From positions 1 to 37,923 of the forward strand of contig UQAW01000029.1 in the NCBI GenBank assembly GCA_900539175.1: a stretch of 37,923 nucleotides of DNA, written 5' to 3'. The position numbers and the translations under genes are program-made. This DNA is from an uncultured Lachnospiraceae bacterium (lineage in GTDB: Bacteria > Bacillota > Clostridia > Lachnospirales > Lachnospiraceae). Below are positions 24,782-33,185 of this stretch, in pieces. The notes under the pieces are model-generated. The model had not been told where the DNA came from. It saw only the letters and a list, made by a program, of their open reading frames with translations, and did no database searches. Positions within the stretch are counted from its first letter, which is position 1, and each line of letters opens with the position of its first letter.

Positions 24782-24818
24782 AGTAAATGTTTATACGATT
24801 ATGGAGTGGAGGGTATAT

Positions 24819-26243
24819 ATGAAGAAAAAATCGATCATCATTACATGTGCCTGCGTGGCAGCAGCCCTGGTAATCGGCGGTGTCGGCTGGTTTGTATGGG
24901 GAAGAGAAAGCAGTTCGAAGGATGACAATGTAGTATATGTCAGTACGGTGGAAAAGTTAATGAGTCTCGGGAGCGGTAATGGTTTGATGAATCGTTTTCC
25001 GGGAGTTGTGGAATCTCAGGATACCTGGAAGGTGCAGCAAAATGCAGAAAAAGTAGTCAAGGATATTCTGGTGGAGGAAGGTCAGGAAGTGCAGGTAGGA
25101 ACTCCGCTTTTTAATTATGATACAGATAAGTTTCAGTCTGATCTGGAGCAGGCAAAATTGGATCTGGAGCGGATCTATAATGAAGTTGACAGTATGAATG
25201 ACAATATTACCCAGCTTTATAAGGACAAGAAATCTGCACCAAAAGAAGACCGTGCAGGTCTGCAGCTGCAGATTCAGGAAGCAGAGCTGCAGGTAAGGCA
25301 GAAAGAATATGAAGGCAAGAGTAAGCAGGTTGAGATAGACAAGCTGAATGAAAATATTAATAATGCCACAGTGACCAGTGAGATTGCAGGTGTCGTGAAA
25401 TCGATTAACAACAGCGGCTCCGGTGAGACGGATATGTATGGGAACAGTGATACATCATTTATGACGATTCTGGCGACCGGGGATTACCGGGTAAAAGGAA
25501 AAATCAATGAGTTGAATATCGGTTCTCTCACAGAAAATTCTCCGGTTATTATCCGCTCCCGGGTGGATAGTTCTGTGACATGGAGAGGCACGATTACAAC
25601 CATTGACAGAGAGAATGCCGAGGCAAATAATAACAATATGTATTCATCCTCTGACAGTATGGCACAGACAAGCTCTTATCCATTCTATGTGACACTGGAG
25701 AGCAGTGAGGATCTGATGCTGGGACAGCATGTCTACATAGAATTGGATAACGGCCAGGAGGCTGGTCCGAAAGCCGGAGTCTGGCTGGAAGACTATTTTA
25801 TCAACGATCTGGATTCTGAGCCATTCGTATGGGCGGACAATGGAAAAGGAAAGCTGGAGAAACGTTATGTGACCTTGGGACAATACGATGAGAATCTGAT
25901 GCAGTACGAGATTTCAGAAGGACTTACGAAAGAAGATGCTGTTACATTTCCGGAGCCGGGACTTGAGGAGGGAATGGAAACTGCAATCAGCGAAGACGGC
26001 ATGATGGGGCAGAGTAATCCCGCAGGAATGGACGAAATGGAAGACGGAATGGACGGGATGACAGACGATAGCATGGACGGAATGATAGAAGACAGTGTGG
26101 AAGATGGAATGGACGGAATGACAGATGACAGTATGGGAGATGGAACGGATGGAATCACAGGCGGTATTGACGATACGATGGGAGAAGACGGTATAGGTGC
26201 AGAAGACGGAGGCATTTCCCAGGGAGAGGGGGATGTGCAGTGA
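24819..26243 (+). CDS. HlyD/MacA-like adaptor (membrane fusion) protein with acidic Met/Gly-rich tail
   Basis: This 474-residue protein resembles the adaptors that accompany MacB-type ABC exporters. It has an N-terminal membrane anchor (about residues 4-27), a split lipoyl-like domain (VVKDILVEEGQEVQVGTPLFNYD, then TSEIAGVVKSINNS) around a coiled-coil hairpin (about 100-185), a beta-barrel domain, and a C-terminal domain (KRYVTLGQYDENLMQYEISEGL). Residues from about 404 form a tail rich in Asp, Gly and Met with a 20-residue repeat. The start is ATG 24819 behind GGAGGG; the longer open frame from 24423 is only chance read-through of the repeats. It overlaps the ATPase gene by 4 bases. Substrate unknown. 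Confidence 0.85.
   Translation: MKKKSIIITCACVAAALVIGGVGWFVWGRESSSKDDNVVYVSTVEKLMSLGSGNGLMNRFPGVVESQDTWKVQQNAEKVVKDILVEEGQEVQVGTPLFNYDTDKFQSDLEQAKLDLERIYNEVDSMNDNITQLYKDKKSAPKEDRAGLQLQIQEAELQVRQKEYEGKSKQVEIDKLNENINNATVTSEIAGVVKSINNSGSGETDMYGNSDTSFMTILATGDYRVKGKINELNIGSLTENSPVIIRSRVDSSVTWRGTITTIDRENAEANNNNMYSSSDSMAQTSSYPFYVTLESSEDLMLGQHVYIELDNGQEAGPKAGVWLEDYFINDLDSEPFVWADNGKGKLEKRYVTLGQYDENLMQYEISEGLTKEDAVTFPEPGLEEGMETAISEDGMMGQSNPAGMDEMEDGMDGMTDDSMDGMIEDSVEDGMDGMTDDSMGDGTDGITGGIDDTMGEDGIGAEDGGISQGEGDVQ
26040..26160 (+). repeat. In-gene 60-nt direct repeat (adaptor tail)
   Basis: Two imperfect 60-base units (from about 26040 and 26100) encode EDGMDGMTDDSM-type sequence twice. The tail has about 20% Asp and many Met and Gly residues, with hardly any basic residue. 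Confidence 0.8.
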
Positions 26244-26920
26244 TTCTGGAATTGAAAGATATATGCAAGGACTATATACAGGGAAAGATGGTAGTTCCTG
26301 TATTAAAGAATGTCTGTTTCGCAATGGAGGAAGGCGAGTATGTGGCGATTATGGGCCCTTCCGGTTCCGGAAAAACGACGTTGATGAATATTATCGGCTG
26401 TCTGGACCAGGCAACCAGCGGTACCTATATTCTGGACAGTGAAGATGTGGGAAAGTGTACGGATAATCATATGTCGGATATCCGGCTTCAGAAGATTGGG
26501 TTTGTATTTCAGAGCTTTCAGCTTTTGCCAAGACAGTCGGCATTGGAGAATGTGGCACTTCCTTTAACATATGCCGGGATTCCAAAAAAGGAGAGAAGGG
26601 AGCGGGCGGCTGAGGCATTGGGGCGTGTCGGACTGGCAGACAGGATGGAGTTTAAACCAACACAGCTTTCCGGAGGACAGAAGCAGAGAGTGGCGATAGC
26701 CAGAGCGATTGTAAACCGGCCGAAGATTTTGCTTGCGGATGAACCCACAGGAGCGTTGGATTCCAGATCGGGGGAGCAGGTTATGGAATTGTTTCAAAGC
26801 CTGAATGATGAAGGGGTCAGCATTTTGATGATTACACATGATGCAGAGATCGCATCCTTCGCAGGCCGCAAGGTGGAAATCCGTGACGGTATACTGAAGC
26901 AGGAGGTGACAGGCGTATGA
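26240..26920 (+). CDS. ABC transporter ATP-binding protein, MacB/LolD type
   Basis: This 226-residue ATPase powers the adjacent permease. It has Walker A GPSGSGKT (residues 39-46), the Q-loop in GFVFQSFQLLPRQSALENV, the signature LSGGQKQRVAIARAI, Walker B ILLADEPTGALD and the H-loop in MITHD. The ENVALPLTYAGIPKKER segment is typical of the MacB/LolD/SalX branch. It starts at GTG 26240, overlapping the upstream stop (GTGA), and its own end overlaps the next start (ATGA): three tightly coupled genes. Confidence 0.95.
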   Translation: MILELKDICKDYIQGKMVVPVLKNVCFAMEEGEYVAIMGPSGSGKTTLMNIIGCLDQATSGTYILDSEDVGKCTDNHMSDIRLQKIGFVFQSFQLLPRQSALENVALPLTYAGIPKKERRERAAEALGRVGLADRMEFKPTQLSGGQKQRVAIARAIVNRPKILLADEPTGALDSRSGEQVMELFQSLNDEGVSILMITHDAEIASFAGRKVEIRDGILKQEVTGV

Positions 26921-28824
26921 CAACGAAGAAAAAAATTGTTACGATTCTTCTTTCTGTAGCAGGTGTGTGTGCGGCAGGTGCCGGTGTGACATTCGCTGTC
27001 AGGGGAGCGCAAAAATCTGAAGTTATGGTAGTGCCGGTCAGTGACCTTAATAACGGAGGGTACTGGGGAGACAGTTCTACCATGGAAGGTATGGTGGCTT
27101 CTGACGCCTCACAGAATGTATATTTAACAGATACACAGAGCGTCGAGCAGGTATTGGTGAAAGAGGGAGATACAGTCAGGGAAGGTGATGTACTGCTGAA
27201 GTATGATATGACACTGACAAATCTCAATCTGGAAATGCAGAAATTGGGCCGTGATCAGGCGGAGTTGAGACTTCAGGTGGCACGGAATGATCTGAAAAAG
27301 CTGAAAAAGACGAAACCGGTGTCGAATCAGGCATCCGGCGGTGAGTTGCCGGGAGGTGATGATTTTGGTACGGGTGATCTGCCGGGAGATGATTGGGGAG
27401 TTATAGAACCGGAACCTACAGAACCAATAGCTCCCGATCCGACAGAGGAGCCCACAGAAACTCCTGTACCAACGCCCTCTTATGAAGATGCGGAAGTATT
27501 TAATGGAACCAATCATCCGTTGGATTATCGGGCATTTACAGAGCAGAAGTATTATAAAGGTGCAGGTACGAAGGAAGATCCTTATTGTTTTCTTTGCCAG
27601 GACATGACCGTGGTTCAGGCATCCTTCTTAAACGCTTTGATGGGTTATACCTATGATGAGGGTGGAAATATGGGCGACAGAACAGAAAGGGGATATTTTT
27701 TCCGATTGGAAGTCCGGAAGGGTGACAAAGCAGATGGACCGCTGATGAAAGCCTGGCTGCAGGATGGCTCACTGATAGATCATCCTTATTCCGAGGATTG
27801 GGCGGCTGTATTAGATTTGTCGAAAAAGGAGATTGTAACGCCCACCCCTGCACCGGATCCAACTTCTATGCCGGATCCGACAAGTACGCCGGAGTCTGCA
27901 CTCCGAATGTTTTTTGGGAACAGGAGGACTTTGACAAGAGCAGCCGGCGGGAATGAGAATGCTGCCTTGAATCTTACAATGAAAGGAACAGAGAAGTTTA
28001 TTTTTACGGATACCGCTTCAAGTACCGGGGCAAATCGGATTTCTTCCGGAGACTCTTCCTCGGAGATGACGTATACAAAGGAGGAACTGGCAAAGGCGAT
28101 CAAGGACAAAGAGGCAGAAATCAAGGGACTGGAATTGGATCTGAGAGAAGAGGATATCAAACTGCGGGCCAATCAGAAAGCAGTAGAGGGCGGTCAGGTA
28201 GTGGCGAAAATCGATGGTGTTGTGAAGACTGTCGGTGATCCAAAGAATCCTCCGAAAGATGGTTCTCCGTTTCTTGTAGTAGCTGGTTCGGAAGGATTGT
28301 ATGTGAAGGGTACCGTCAGTGAGTTGAAACTGGATTCTGTCAAAGAAGGAGATAAGGTGGATATTATGTCTTATGAAAGCGGCATCATGTGCGAGGCTAC
28401 GATCAAGGATATTTCTCCTTATCCGGCAGATAATTACTATGATTACAGTAATGCCAATGTGTCAGGTTATCCGTTTACTGCCTATATTGCCAGCGGCGGA
28501 GATGAGCTGCAGAACAATGAATACGTACAGATTACGATAAATCAGCAGCCGGGAGAAGATGAAATGATGCAGGGTCAGGATACCATATCTTTAAGCAAAG
28601 CATTTATCCGTGAGGAAGATGGTGTGAAATATGTATTTTTAAGAGGGGAAGACGGACGGTTAAAGCGGCAGGAAATCCGGACAGGGCGGATTTTCTGGGG
28701 AGATACCTATGAGATCAAGAGCGGTATCACCAGTGAAGACTGGATTGCATTTCCTTATGGAAAGAACGTAAAAGAAGGTGCCAGGACAAAAGAGGGCACG
28801 ATAAATCAGCTATATGGATATTAA
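26917..28824 (+). CDS. Second HlyD/MacA-like adaptor, with an inserted domain between proline-rich linkers
   Basis: This 635-residue protein has an N-terminal anchor (about 5-29), a first lipoyl half (VEQVLVKEGDTVREGDVLLKYD, about 75-97), a helix, then an insertion of over 200 residues. A second helix (about 372-415), the second lipoyl half (GGQVVAKIDGVVKTVGD), a beta barrel and a C-terminal domain (VFLRGEDGRLKRQEIRTGR) follow. The insert holds Pro/Thr/Glu-rich linkers at about 164-186 and 308-325 around a folded-looking block of about 120 residues (YYKGAGTKEDPYCFLC onward) that I do not recognise. It overlaps the ATPase gene by 4 bases; the permease follows after 11. Probably works in the same transporter as the first adaptor. 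Confidence 0.85.
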   Translation: MTTKKKIVTILLSVAGVCAAGAGVTFAVRGAQKSEVMVVPVSDLNNGGYWGDSSTMEGMVASDASQNVYLTDTQSVEQVLVKEGDTVREGDVLLKYDMTLTNLNLEMQKLGRDQAELRLQVARNDLKKLKKTKPVSNQASGGELPGGDDFGTGDLPGDDWGVIEPEPTEPIAPDPTEEPTETPVPTPSYEDAEVFNGTNHPLDYRAFTEQKYYKGAGTKEDPYCFLCQDMTVVQASFLNALMGYTYDEGGNMGDRTERGYFFRLEVRKGDKADGPLMKAWLQDGSLIDHPYSEDWAAVLDLSKKEIVTPTPAPDPTSMPDPTSTPESALRMFFGNRRTLTRAAGGNENAALNLTMKGTEKFIFTDTASSTGANRISSGDSSSEMTYTKEELAKAIKDKEAEIKGLELDLREEDIKLRANQKAVEGGQVVAKIDGVVKTVGDPKNPPKDGSPFLVVAGSEGLYVKGTVSELKLDSVKEGDKVDIMSYESGIMCEATIKDISPYPADNYYDYSNANVSGYPFTAYIASGGDELQNNEYVQITINQQPGEDEMMQGQDTISLSKAFIREEDGVKYVFLRGEDGRLKRQEIRTGRIFWGDTYEIKSGITSEDWIAFPYGKNVKEGARTKEGTINQLYGY

Positions 28825-28835
28825 GGAGGGAAAAC

Positions 28836-30086
28836 ATGTTAGAGAATATTCGATTATCCTTTCAGGGAATCTGGTCTCACAAGATGCGTTCCTTCCTGAC
28901 AATGCTGGGTGTTATTATTGGAATTGCATCCATTATCGCCATTGTATCAACGATTAAAGGAACGAATGAACAGATTAAGCAGAATCTGATCGGTGCAGGC
29001 AATAACAATGTTACCATTACCCTGAATCAGGGCGACGGAGAATACTGGATGGACAGTGGAACTCCGGAGGGTGTGATTCCCTTGTCGGATGATATAAAAG
29101 AGGGAATTCGTGCACTGGATCATGTAGAAAATGCCTCTTTCTTTAACAGCAGAACGTATGTGGATGGAATCAGTAACGGAGACACCAGATTGGACAGCGG
29201 TAAGGCATACGGGATCGATCAGCAGTATCTGGACACCTGCGGATATGTAGTCAGTGCAGGACGCGGCTTTATCGACGGTGATTATCAGGGATTTCGGAAG
29301 GTCGTGCTGTTGGATACGACAGCAGCTTCTGCATTGTTTCAGGAAGAATCCGCGCTGGGGAAAACCATTGAAATCCGGGGAGAGCCGTTTACGGTGGTGG
29401 GATTGATTAAGAAAGCGGACTCTTTTCAGCCGGTCATCAATTCCATGGAAGAATATCAAATGTATTATCAGCAGGATTATGGAACCGTACTGATACCGGA
29501 TGTCTGCTGGCCGATTGTTTTCGGGTTTGACGAGCCCCAGAATGCAGTTGTTATGGCAAAAAGTACGGAGGACATGAGTTCTGTCGGAAAAGATGCGGCA
29601 GAATTAATGAATGGGGCAATCCTTCAGTCAGACAGTGATCTGCAGTATAAAGCAGAGGATCTCCTGGAGCGGGCCAAGAATCTTCAGGAACTCAGCGCAA
29701 GCACCAATAATCTGCTGCTCTGGGTGGCAAGTATTTCGCTGTTGGTAGGCGGAATTGGTGTTATGAATATTATGTTGGTATCCGTGACGGAGCGTACCAG
29801 TGAGATCGGTCTGAAAAAAGCGATCGGTGCCAGAAAGCGCAGGATTCTGTCACAGTTTTTGACCGAGGCAGCGGTGCTTACCAGCATTGGAGGAATCATC
29901 GGAGTCATAGCAGGAATCATCCTGGCTGAGGTAATTTCTAAAATTTCACAGACATTGGTTGCAATATCGGTACCTGCAATTATTGCATCTGTAATATTCT
30001 CTATGGTGATTGGCATTATTTTCGGACTGCTGCCGTCTATTAAGGCGGCAAACTTAAATCCGATTGATGCTTTGCGGCATGAATAA
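28836..30086 (+). CDS. ABC transporter permease, MacB/FtsX type
   Basis: This 416-residue membrane protein has the MacB layout: an N-terminal helix (about 20-40, TMLGVIIGIASIIAIVSTI), an extracytoplasmic MacB_PCD-like domain (about 45-285), and three C-terminal helices in the FtsX domain. Conserved sequence includes LLVGGIGVMNIMLVSVTERT, EIGLKKAIGARKRRI and the terminal AANLNPIDALRHE. AAGGAGGG lies just ahead of ATG 28836. With the ATPase and two adaptors it makes an efflux or lipid/peptide-export machine of unknown substrate. Confidence 0.94.
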   Translation: MLENIRLSFQGIWSHKMRSFLTMLGVIIGIASIIAIVSTIKGTNEQIKQNLIGAGNNNVTITLNQGDGEYWMDSGTPEGVIPLSDDIKEGIRALDHVENASFFNSRTYVDGISNGDTRLDSGKAYGIDQQYLDTCGYVVSAGRGFIDGDYQGFRKVVLLDTTAASALFQEESALGKTIEIRGEPFTVVGLIKKADSFQPVINSMEEYQMYYQQDYGTVLIPDVCWPIVFGFDEPQNAVVMAKSTEDMSSVGKDAAELMNGAILQSDSDLQYKAEDLLERAKNLQELSASTNNLLLWVASISLLVGGIGVMNIMLVSVTERTSEIGLKKAIGARKRRILSQFLTEAAVLTSIGGIIGVIAGIILAEVISKISQTLVAISVPAIIASVIFSMVIGIIFGLLPSIKAANLNPIDALRHE

Positions 30087-30104
30087 AAGAGAGGAGAATA
30101 TAGA

Positions 30105-30476
30105 ATGAAACCAGTTGTATTATGTTACAGTAAATGTACAACCTGTAAGAAGGCTCTTGCATGGTTGGAGGAACAGGGGATTGCATATGAAGTTCGCCCG
30201 ATTAAGGAGCAGAATCCGTCCGCAGAGGAATTGAAGGAGTGGTATGGGAAAAGCGGGCTTTCTCTAAAACGCTTCTTTAATACCAGCGGTCTGGTTTATA
30301 AGGAAATGAAGCTAAAAGACAAGTTACCGGATATGTCGGAGGAGGAACAGATTCAGCTGCTTTCCACAGATGGGATGTTGGTAAAACGTCCGATGGTAGT
30401 CGGAGAGGATTACGTTCTCACCGGGTTCAAGGAAGCGGAGTGGAGAAAACAACTTTTGGAGGATCAAACCCCATGA
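30105..30476 (+). CDS. ArsC/Spx family thioredoxin-like protein
   Basis: The product is a 123-residue protein of the ArsC/Spx/YffB family. It has a C-x-x-C pair (Cys11 and Cys14 in SKCTTCKKA), the family segment KRFFNTSGLVYKEM, and RPMVVGEDYVLTGFKEAEW near the end. It may be a glutaredoxin-dependent arsenate reductase or an Spx-like redox regulator; the sequence alone does not decide. It lies 18 bases after the permease gene with AGAGGAG before ATG 30105, so it belongs to that transcript. Its stop overlaps the dtd start by 4 bases. Confidence 0.88.
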   Translation: MKPVVLCYSKCTTCKKALAWLEEQGIAYEVRPIKEQNPSAEELKEWYGKSGLSLKRFFNTSGLVYKEMKLKDKLPDMSEEEQIQLLSTDGMLVKRPMVVGEDYVLTGFKEAEWRKQLLEDQTP

Positions 30477-30922
30477 AGTTGGTGATACAGCGAGTGACGG
30501 AAGCATCCGTAGAGGTAGACGGTGAAATCATCGGCCAGATTGGGAAAGGTTTTTTGGTATTGATTGGTGTGGGAGAGCATGATACAAAAGAAATTGCAGA
30601 TCAGTATGTGAAGAAGCTGCTGGGACTTCGGATCTTTGAGGATGAACAGGGAAAGACGAATCTGTCGTTGGCAGATGTGAACGGAGAGCTTCTTCTGGTA
30701 TCCCAGTTTACGCTGTATGCCAATTGTAAGAAAGGAAATCGTCCCAGTTTTATCGACGCAGGGGAACCGCAGAAGGCAGAGGCATTGTATGAGTATATCA
30801 TTCAGAAAACAAGAGAAACAGTTCCGGTAGTCAAGACTGGAAGATTCGGCGCTGATATGAAGGTTTCTCTTGTGAACGACGGACCCTTTACGATTATTCT
30901 GGAGAATCTGGAAAGCAGATAA
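30473..30922 (+). CDS. dtd: D-aminoacyl-tRNA deacylase
   Basis: Dtd hydrolyses D-aminoacyl-tRNAs and mischarged Gly-tRNAAla, keeping D-residues out of proteins. The 149 residues show the N-terminal MKLVIQRVTEASVEVDGE, the active-site SQFTLYANCKKGNRPSF and the GADMKVSLVNDGPFTI motif with its Gly-Pro neighbourhood. ATG 30473 has GGAGG about 8 bases upstream and overlaps the previous stop codon (ATGA); the frame is open further 5' but inside the ArsC-like gene. It ends the operon. Confidence 0.95.
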   Translation: MKLVIQRVTEASVEVDGEIIGQIGKGFLVLIGVGEHDTKEIADQYVKKLLGLRIFEDEQGKTNLSLADVNGELLLVSQFTLYANCKKGNRPSFIDAGEPQKAEALYEYIIQKTRETVPVVKTGRFGADMKVSLVNDGPFTIILENLESR

Positions 30923-30959
30923 CGATTTAAAAAGAGTAATGGCGCATGAGTGAGAAAGG

Positions 30960-31005
30960 CTGTTGCAAAATGGATGTAGAAGCATCTGTGGAGCAGCAGT
31001 TTTTT
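30960..31005 (+). terminator. Rho-independent terminator after dtd
   Basis: CTGTTGC (30960-30966) pairs with GCAGCAG (30993-30999, one G-T pair), with an inner GATG/CATC helix, followed by six Ts at 31000-31005. It closes the efflux-dtd transcript. Confidence 0.75.
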
Positions 31006-31074
31006 GTTTTATATATGCATAGGAATCCCCGTAGAAAGGAACATTAAGGATGTTAAAGGAATCTGCTGATACAC

Positions 31075-31129
31075 GGGTCCCAAAGTCATGCTTTTTCATG
31101 CAAGCATGAAACGCATAACCTTTTGACCC
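31075..31129 (-). repeat. Family 2 structured repeat, hairpin form
   Basis: GGGTC at 31075-31079 pairs with GACCC at 31125-31129. On the minus strand the unit begins GGGTCAAAAGGTTATGC and ends GCATGACTTTGGGACCC, aligning with the first hairpin of the long element at 2578-2623. An inner TTTCATGC/GCATGAAA hairpin is present. It ends 25 bases before the FAD oxidoreductase start. Confidence 0.8.
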
Positions 31130-31154
31130 TGATATCATTATATTGGAGGAAATT

Positions 31155-32501
31155 ATGGAGTCGATTTGGAACGGGGAAGTATGGATTCCCCCAAGGAAGC
31201 CGCTGAAAGAAAATATATCCGTAGAAACAGTCATTATCGGTGCGGGGATGGCAGGAGTTCTTACTGCTTATGAATTACGAAGAAGGGGAAAACCATGTGT
31301 GATTCTGGAGGCAAAGAGGATTGGAAGCGGACAGACCGGAAACACGACCGCAAAGATTACATCCCAGCATGGGATGTGTTATGAAAATATGATTCAGAAA
31401 TCGGGAATTGTAAAAGCCAGACAGTATGCAAAGGCAAATGAAGAAGCCATACAAGCCTATGAACAGATCATAGAGGAGGGAAACATCGACTGTGAATTCC
31501 AGCGGTGTCCGGCATATCTTTACTCACAGGTTGAGAGGGAATGTCTGCAGCAGGAGGCGGAGGCCGCCAGGCAGGCTGGTATCGATGCAGAATTTACAAC
31601 AAAGACGGCTCTTCCATTTCCGGTAGAGGGGGCGGTTAAATTCCGGGGACAGGCACAGTTTCATCCACTGAAGTTTTTGAAAGCGGTTTCTGAAGAGTTG
31701 GATATCTATGAACAGACGAAGGTTTTTAAGGTTGAAGGGAATGTGCTGCAAACCACAGGAGGGACAGTAGAAGCTGGAAACATTATTTTTGCCTGCCATT
31801 TTCCGTTTGTCAATATACCGGGTTACTATTTTGCCAGAATGCATCAGGAACGAAGTTATGTAGTGGCAGTCAAACAGGCACAGCAATTGGATGGGATGTA
31901 TTATGGAATTGATGAGGAAGGACTGTCCTTTCGAAATGCAGGAAAGCTTCTGTTAGCGGGCGGAGGGCAGCATAGAACCGGGGAAAACCAGAAAGGCGGA
32001 AGATATGAAAAATTGTGGGAGCAGATCCGGCAATATTGGAGCGGCTGTAAAAAGACAGCATGCTGGTCTGCACAGGACTGCATGACATTGGATGGGATCC
32101 CCTACATCGGAAGGTTTTCGGAAGAGACAGAACATTGGTATGTGGCAACAGGATTTGGAAAGTGGGGAATGAGCAGTTCTATGGTGAGCGCTCATCTTTT
32201 AGCCGATCTCATTACACACCAAATTAGTCCATATGAAGAACTTTTCTCACCGCAGAGAAGTATCACGGCAGAGGCTGTTGGAAACTTTTTGGAAGACGGG
32301 ATGCTTTCGGCAAAAAATCTGGGAAAGGGATTACTGGATTATCAAGAGAAAAAACGTTGTACTCATCTGGGATGTGAGTTGGAGTGGAATCCCGATGAGG
32401 AGGTCTATGAGTGTCCATGTCATGGATCGAGATTTGACAGGAATGGGAAGTTGTTGAATAATCCGGCATTGGAAGACTTAAGCCTGAAGTCGTCTGTATA
32501 A
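31155..32501 (+). CDS. FAD-dependent oxidoreductase with C-terminal Rieske [2Fe-2S] domain
   Basis: This 448-residue protein joins a DAO-type FAD domain to a Rieske-like domain. The dinucleotide motif VIIGAGMAGVLTAYELRRRG is near residue 27, followed by GSGQTGNTTAKITSQHG. The C-terminal RYVATGFGKWGMSSS-like region (here YVATGFGKWGMSSSM) closes the FAD site. The Rieske ligands read CTHLGC then CPCHGSRF at the C-terminus. The combination is common in Firmicutes as an annotated but uncharacterised oxidoreductase. ATG 31155 has GGAGG at 31145-31149. Convergent with the HAD gene; substrate unknown. Confidence 0.92.
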   Translation: MESIWNGEVWIPPRKPLKENISVETVIIGAGMAGVLTAYELRRRGKPCVILEAKRIGSGQTGNTTAKITSQHGMCYENMIQKSGIVKARQYAKANEEAIQAYEQIIEEGNIDCEFQRCPAYLYSQVERECLQQEAEAARQAGIDAEFTTKTALPFPVEGAVKFRGQAQFHPLKFLKAVSEELDIYEQTKVFKVEGNVLQTTGGTVEAGNIIFACHFPFVNIPGYYFARMHQERSYVVAVKQAQQLDGMYYGIDEEGLSFRNAGKLLLAGGGQHRTGENQKGGRYEKLWEQIRQYWSGCKKTACWSAQDCMTLDGIPYIGRFSEETEHWYVATGFGKWGMSSSMVSAHLLADLITHQISPYEELFSPQRSITAEAVGNFLEDGMLSAKNLGKGLLDYQEKKRCTHLGCELEWNPDEEVYECPCHGSRFDRNGKLLNNPALEDLSLKSSV

Positions 32502-32514
32502 AACGATTTCAGGC
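32482..32514. terminator. Hairpin between convergent genes
   Basis: GCCTGAAGTCG (32482-32492) pairs with CGATTTCAGGC (32504-32514), 11 bp with one G-T, overlapping the oxidoreductase stop codon. No T-run follows on either strand, so it may be a weak bidirectional terminator or a transcript-end stabiliser. Confidence 0.45.
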
Positions 32515-32527
32515 AAGCATTTGAATG

Positions 32528-33157
32528 TTACAAAATTGCTGTTACTTCAGGCAGCTCCTGTAAAGAGGAGATGACGGCGTCAGGCTGTGTTACCTGTCCG
32601 AAACCATAGGAGGCAAAGATAAAAGGCAGTCCGGCTTCCTTCGTGGCCTGAAAATCACCGGCTGTATCACCCACATAGACCGCAGATTTTAAGTGATAGG
32701 TATCTACAATGGTCTTGATATTGGCAGCCTTTGCCTTACCGGTATCGCCGGGGCAGAGATGTGCTTCAAAATATCCGGCAAGGCCGGTAGCCGCTAAGAA
32801 AACTTCGATATATCCGGCCTGACAGTTGCTGACAATAAAGAGACGGTATTTTCTGGAAAGAATTTTTAAAGCATCCTCCAAACCATCGTAAACCGGGGCC
32901 GGGGTGTCAAGCAGAGCACGGTGTTCTTCCTGGCAGCACAGGTCAATCAATTCCAATTGCCGTTCTTTCGGCTCATCGGCAAAGATAACTGCGGCGATAT
33001 CTTCCAGAAGACGGCCGAATAAATTTTTCAGATCCTTGCCGGTAAGGTTTGCCGGTCGATCTGTCTTTTGTGAAATTACCTGATTCCATGCTTGGGCAAC
33101 AATGTCAGTGGAATCCCAGAGTGTGCCGTCTACATCAAAAATTATACTATCAATCAC
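32528..33157 (-). CDS. HAD-family hydrolase, phosphoglycolate phosphatase-like
   Basis: This 209-residue haloacid dehalogenase-type phosphatase has motif I FDVDGTLWDS (Asp8 nucleophile and Asp10), motif II in FIVSNCQ, the motif III lysine near GKAKAAN and motif IV VGDTAGD. A helical cap lies between motifs I and II. It resembles Gph/PgmB-type enzymes, but the substrate is not evident. On the minus strand it starts with GTG at 33157-33155, preceded by AAGGAG at 6-base spacing. Its promoter lies about 95 bases upstream, and a family 2 repeat lies in its leader. Confidence 0.9.
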   Translation of the reverse strand: MIDSIIFDVDGTLWDSTDIVAQAWNQVISQKTDRPANLTGKDLKNLFGRLLEDIAAVIFADEPKERQLELIDLCCQEEHRALLDTPAPVYDGLEDALKILSRKYRLFIVSNCQAGYIEVFLAATGLAGYFEAHLCPGDTGKAKAANIKTIVDTYHLKSAVYVGDTAGDFQATKEAGLPFIFASYGFGQVTQPDAVISSLQELPEVTAIL

Positions 33158-33185
33158 CTTTCTTCTCCTTTACATGAATTGCTAC

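Noticed and set aside
24423..24818. Long N-terminal extension of the first adaptor (open frame from 24423)
   Set aside because: It reads through repeat copies B and C and a promoter-like region, with Cys/Ser/Pro-rich meaningless sequence. A good ribosome binding site and a proper membrane anchor start at 24819.
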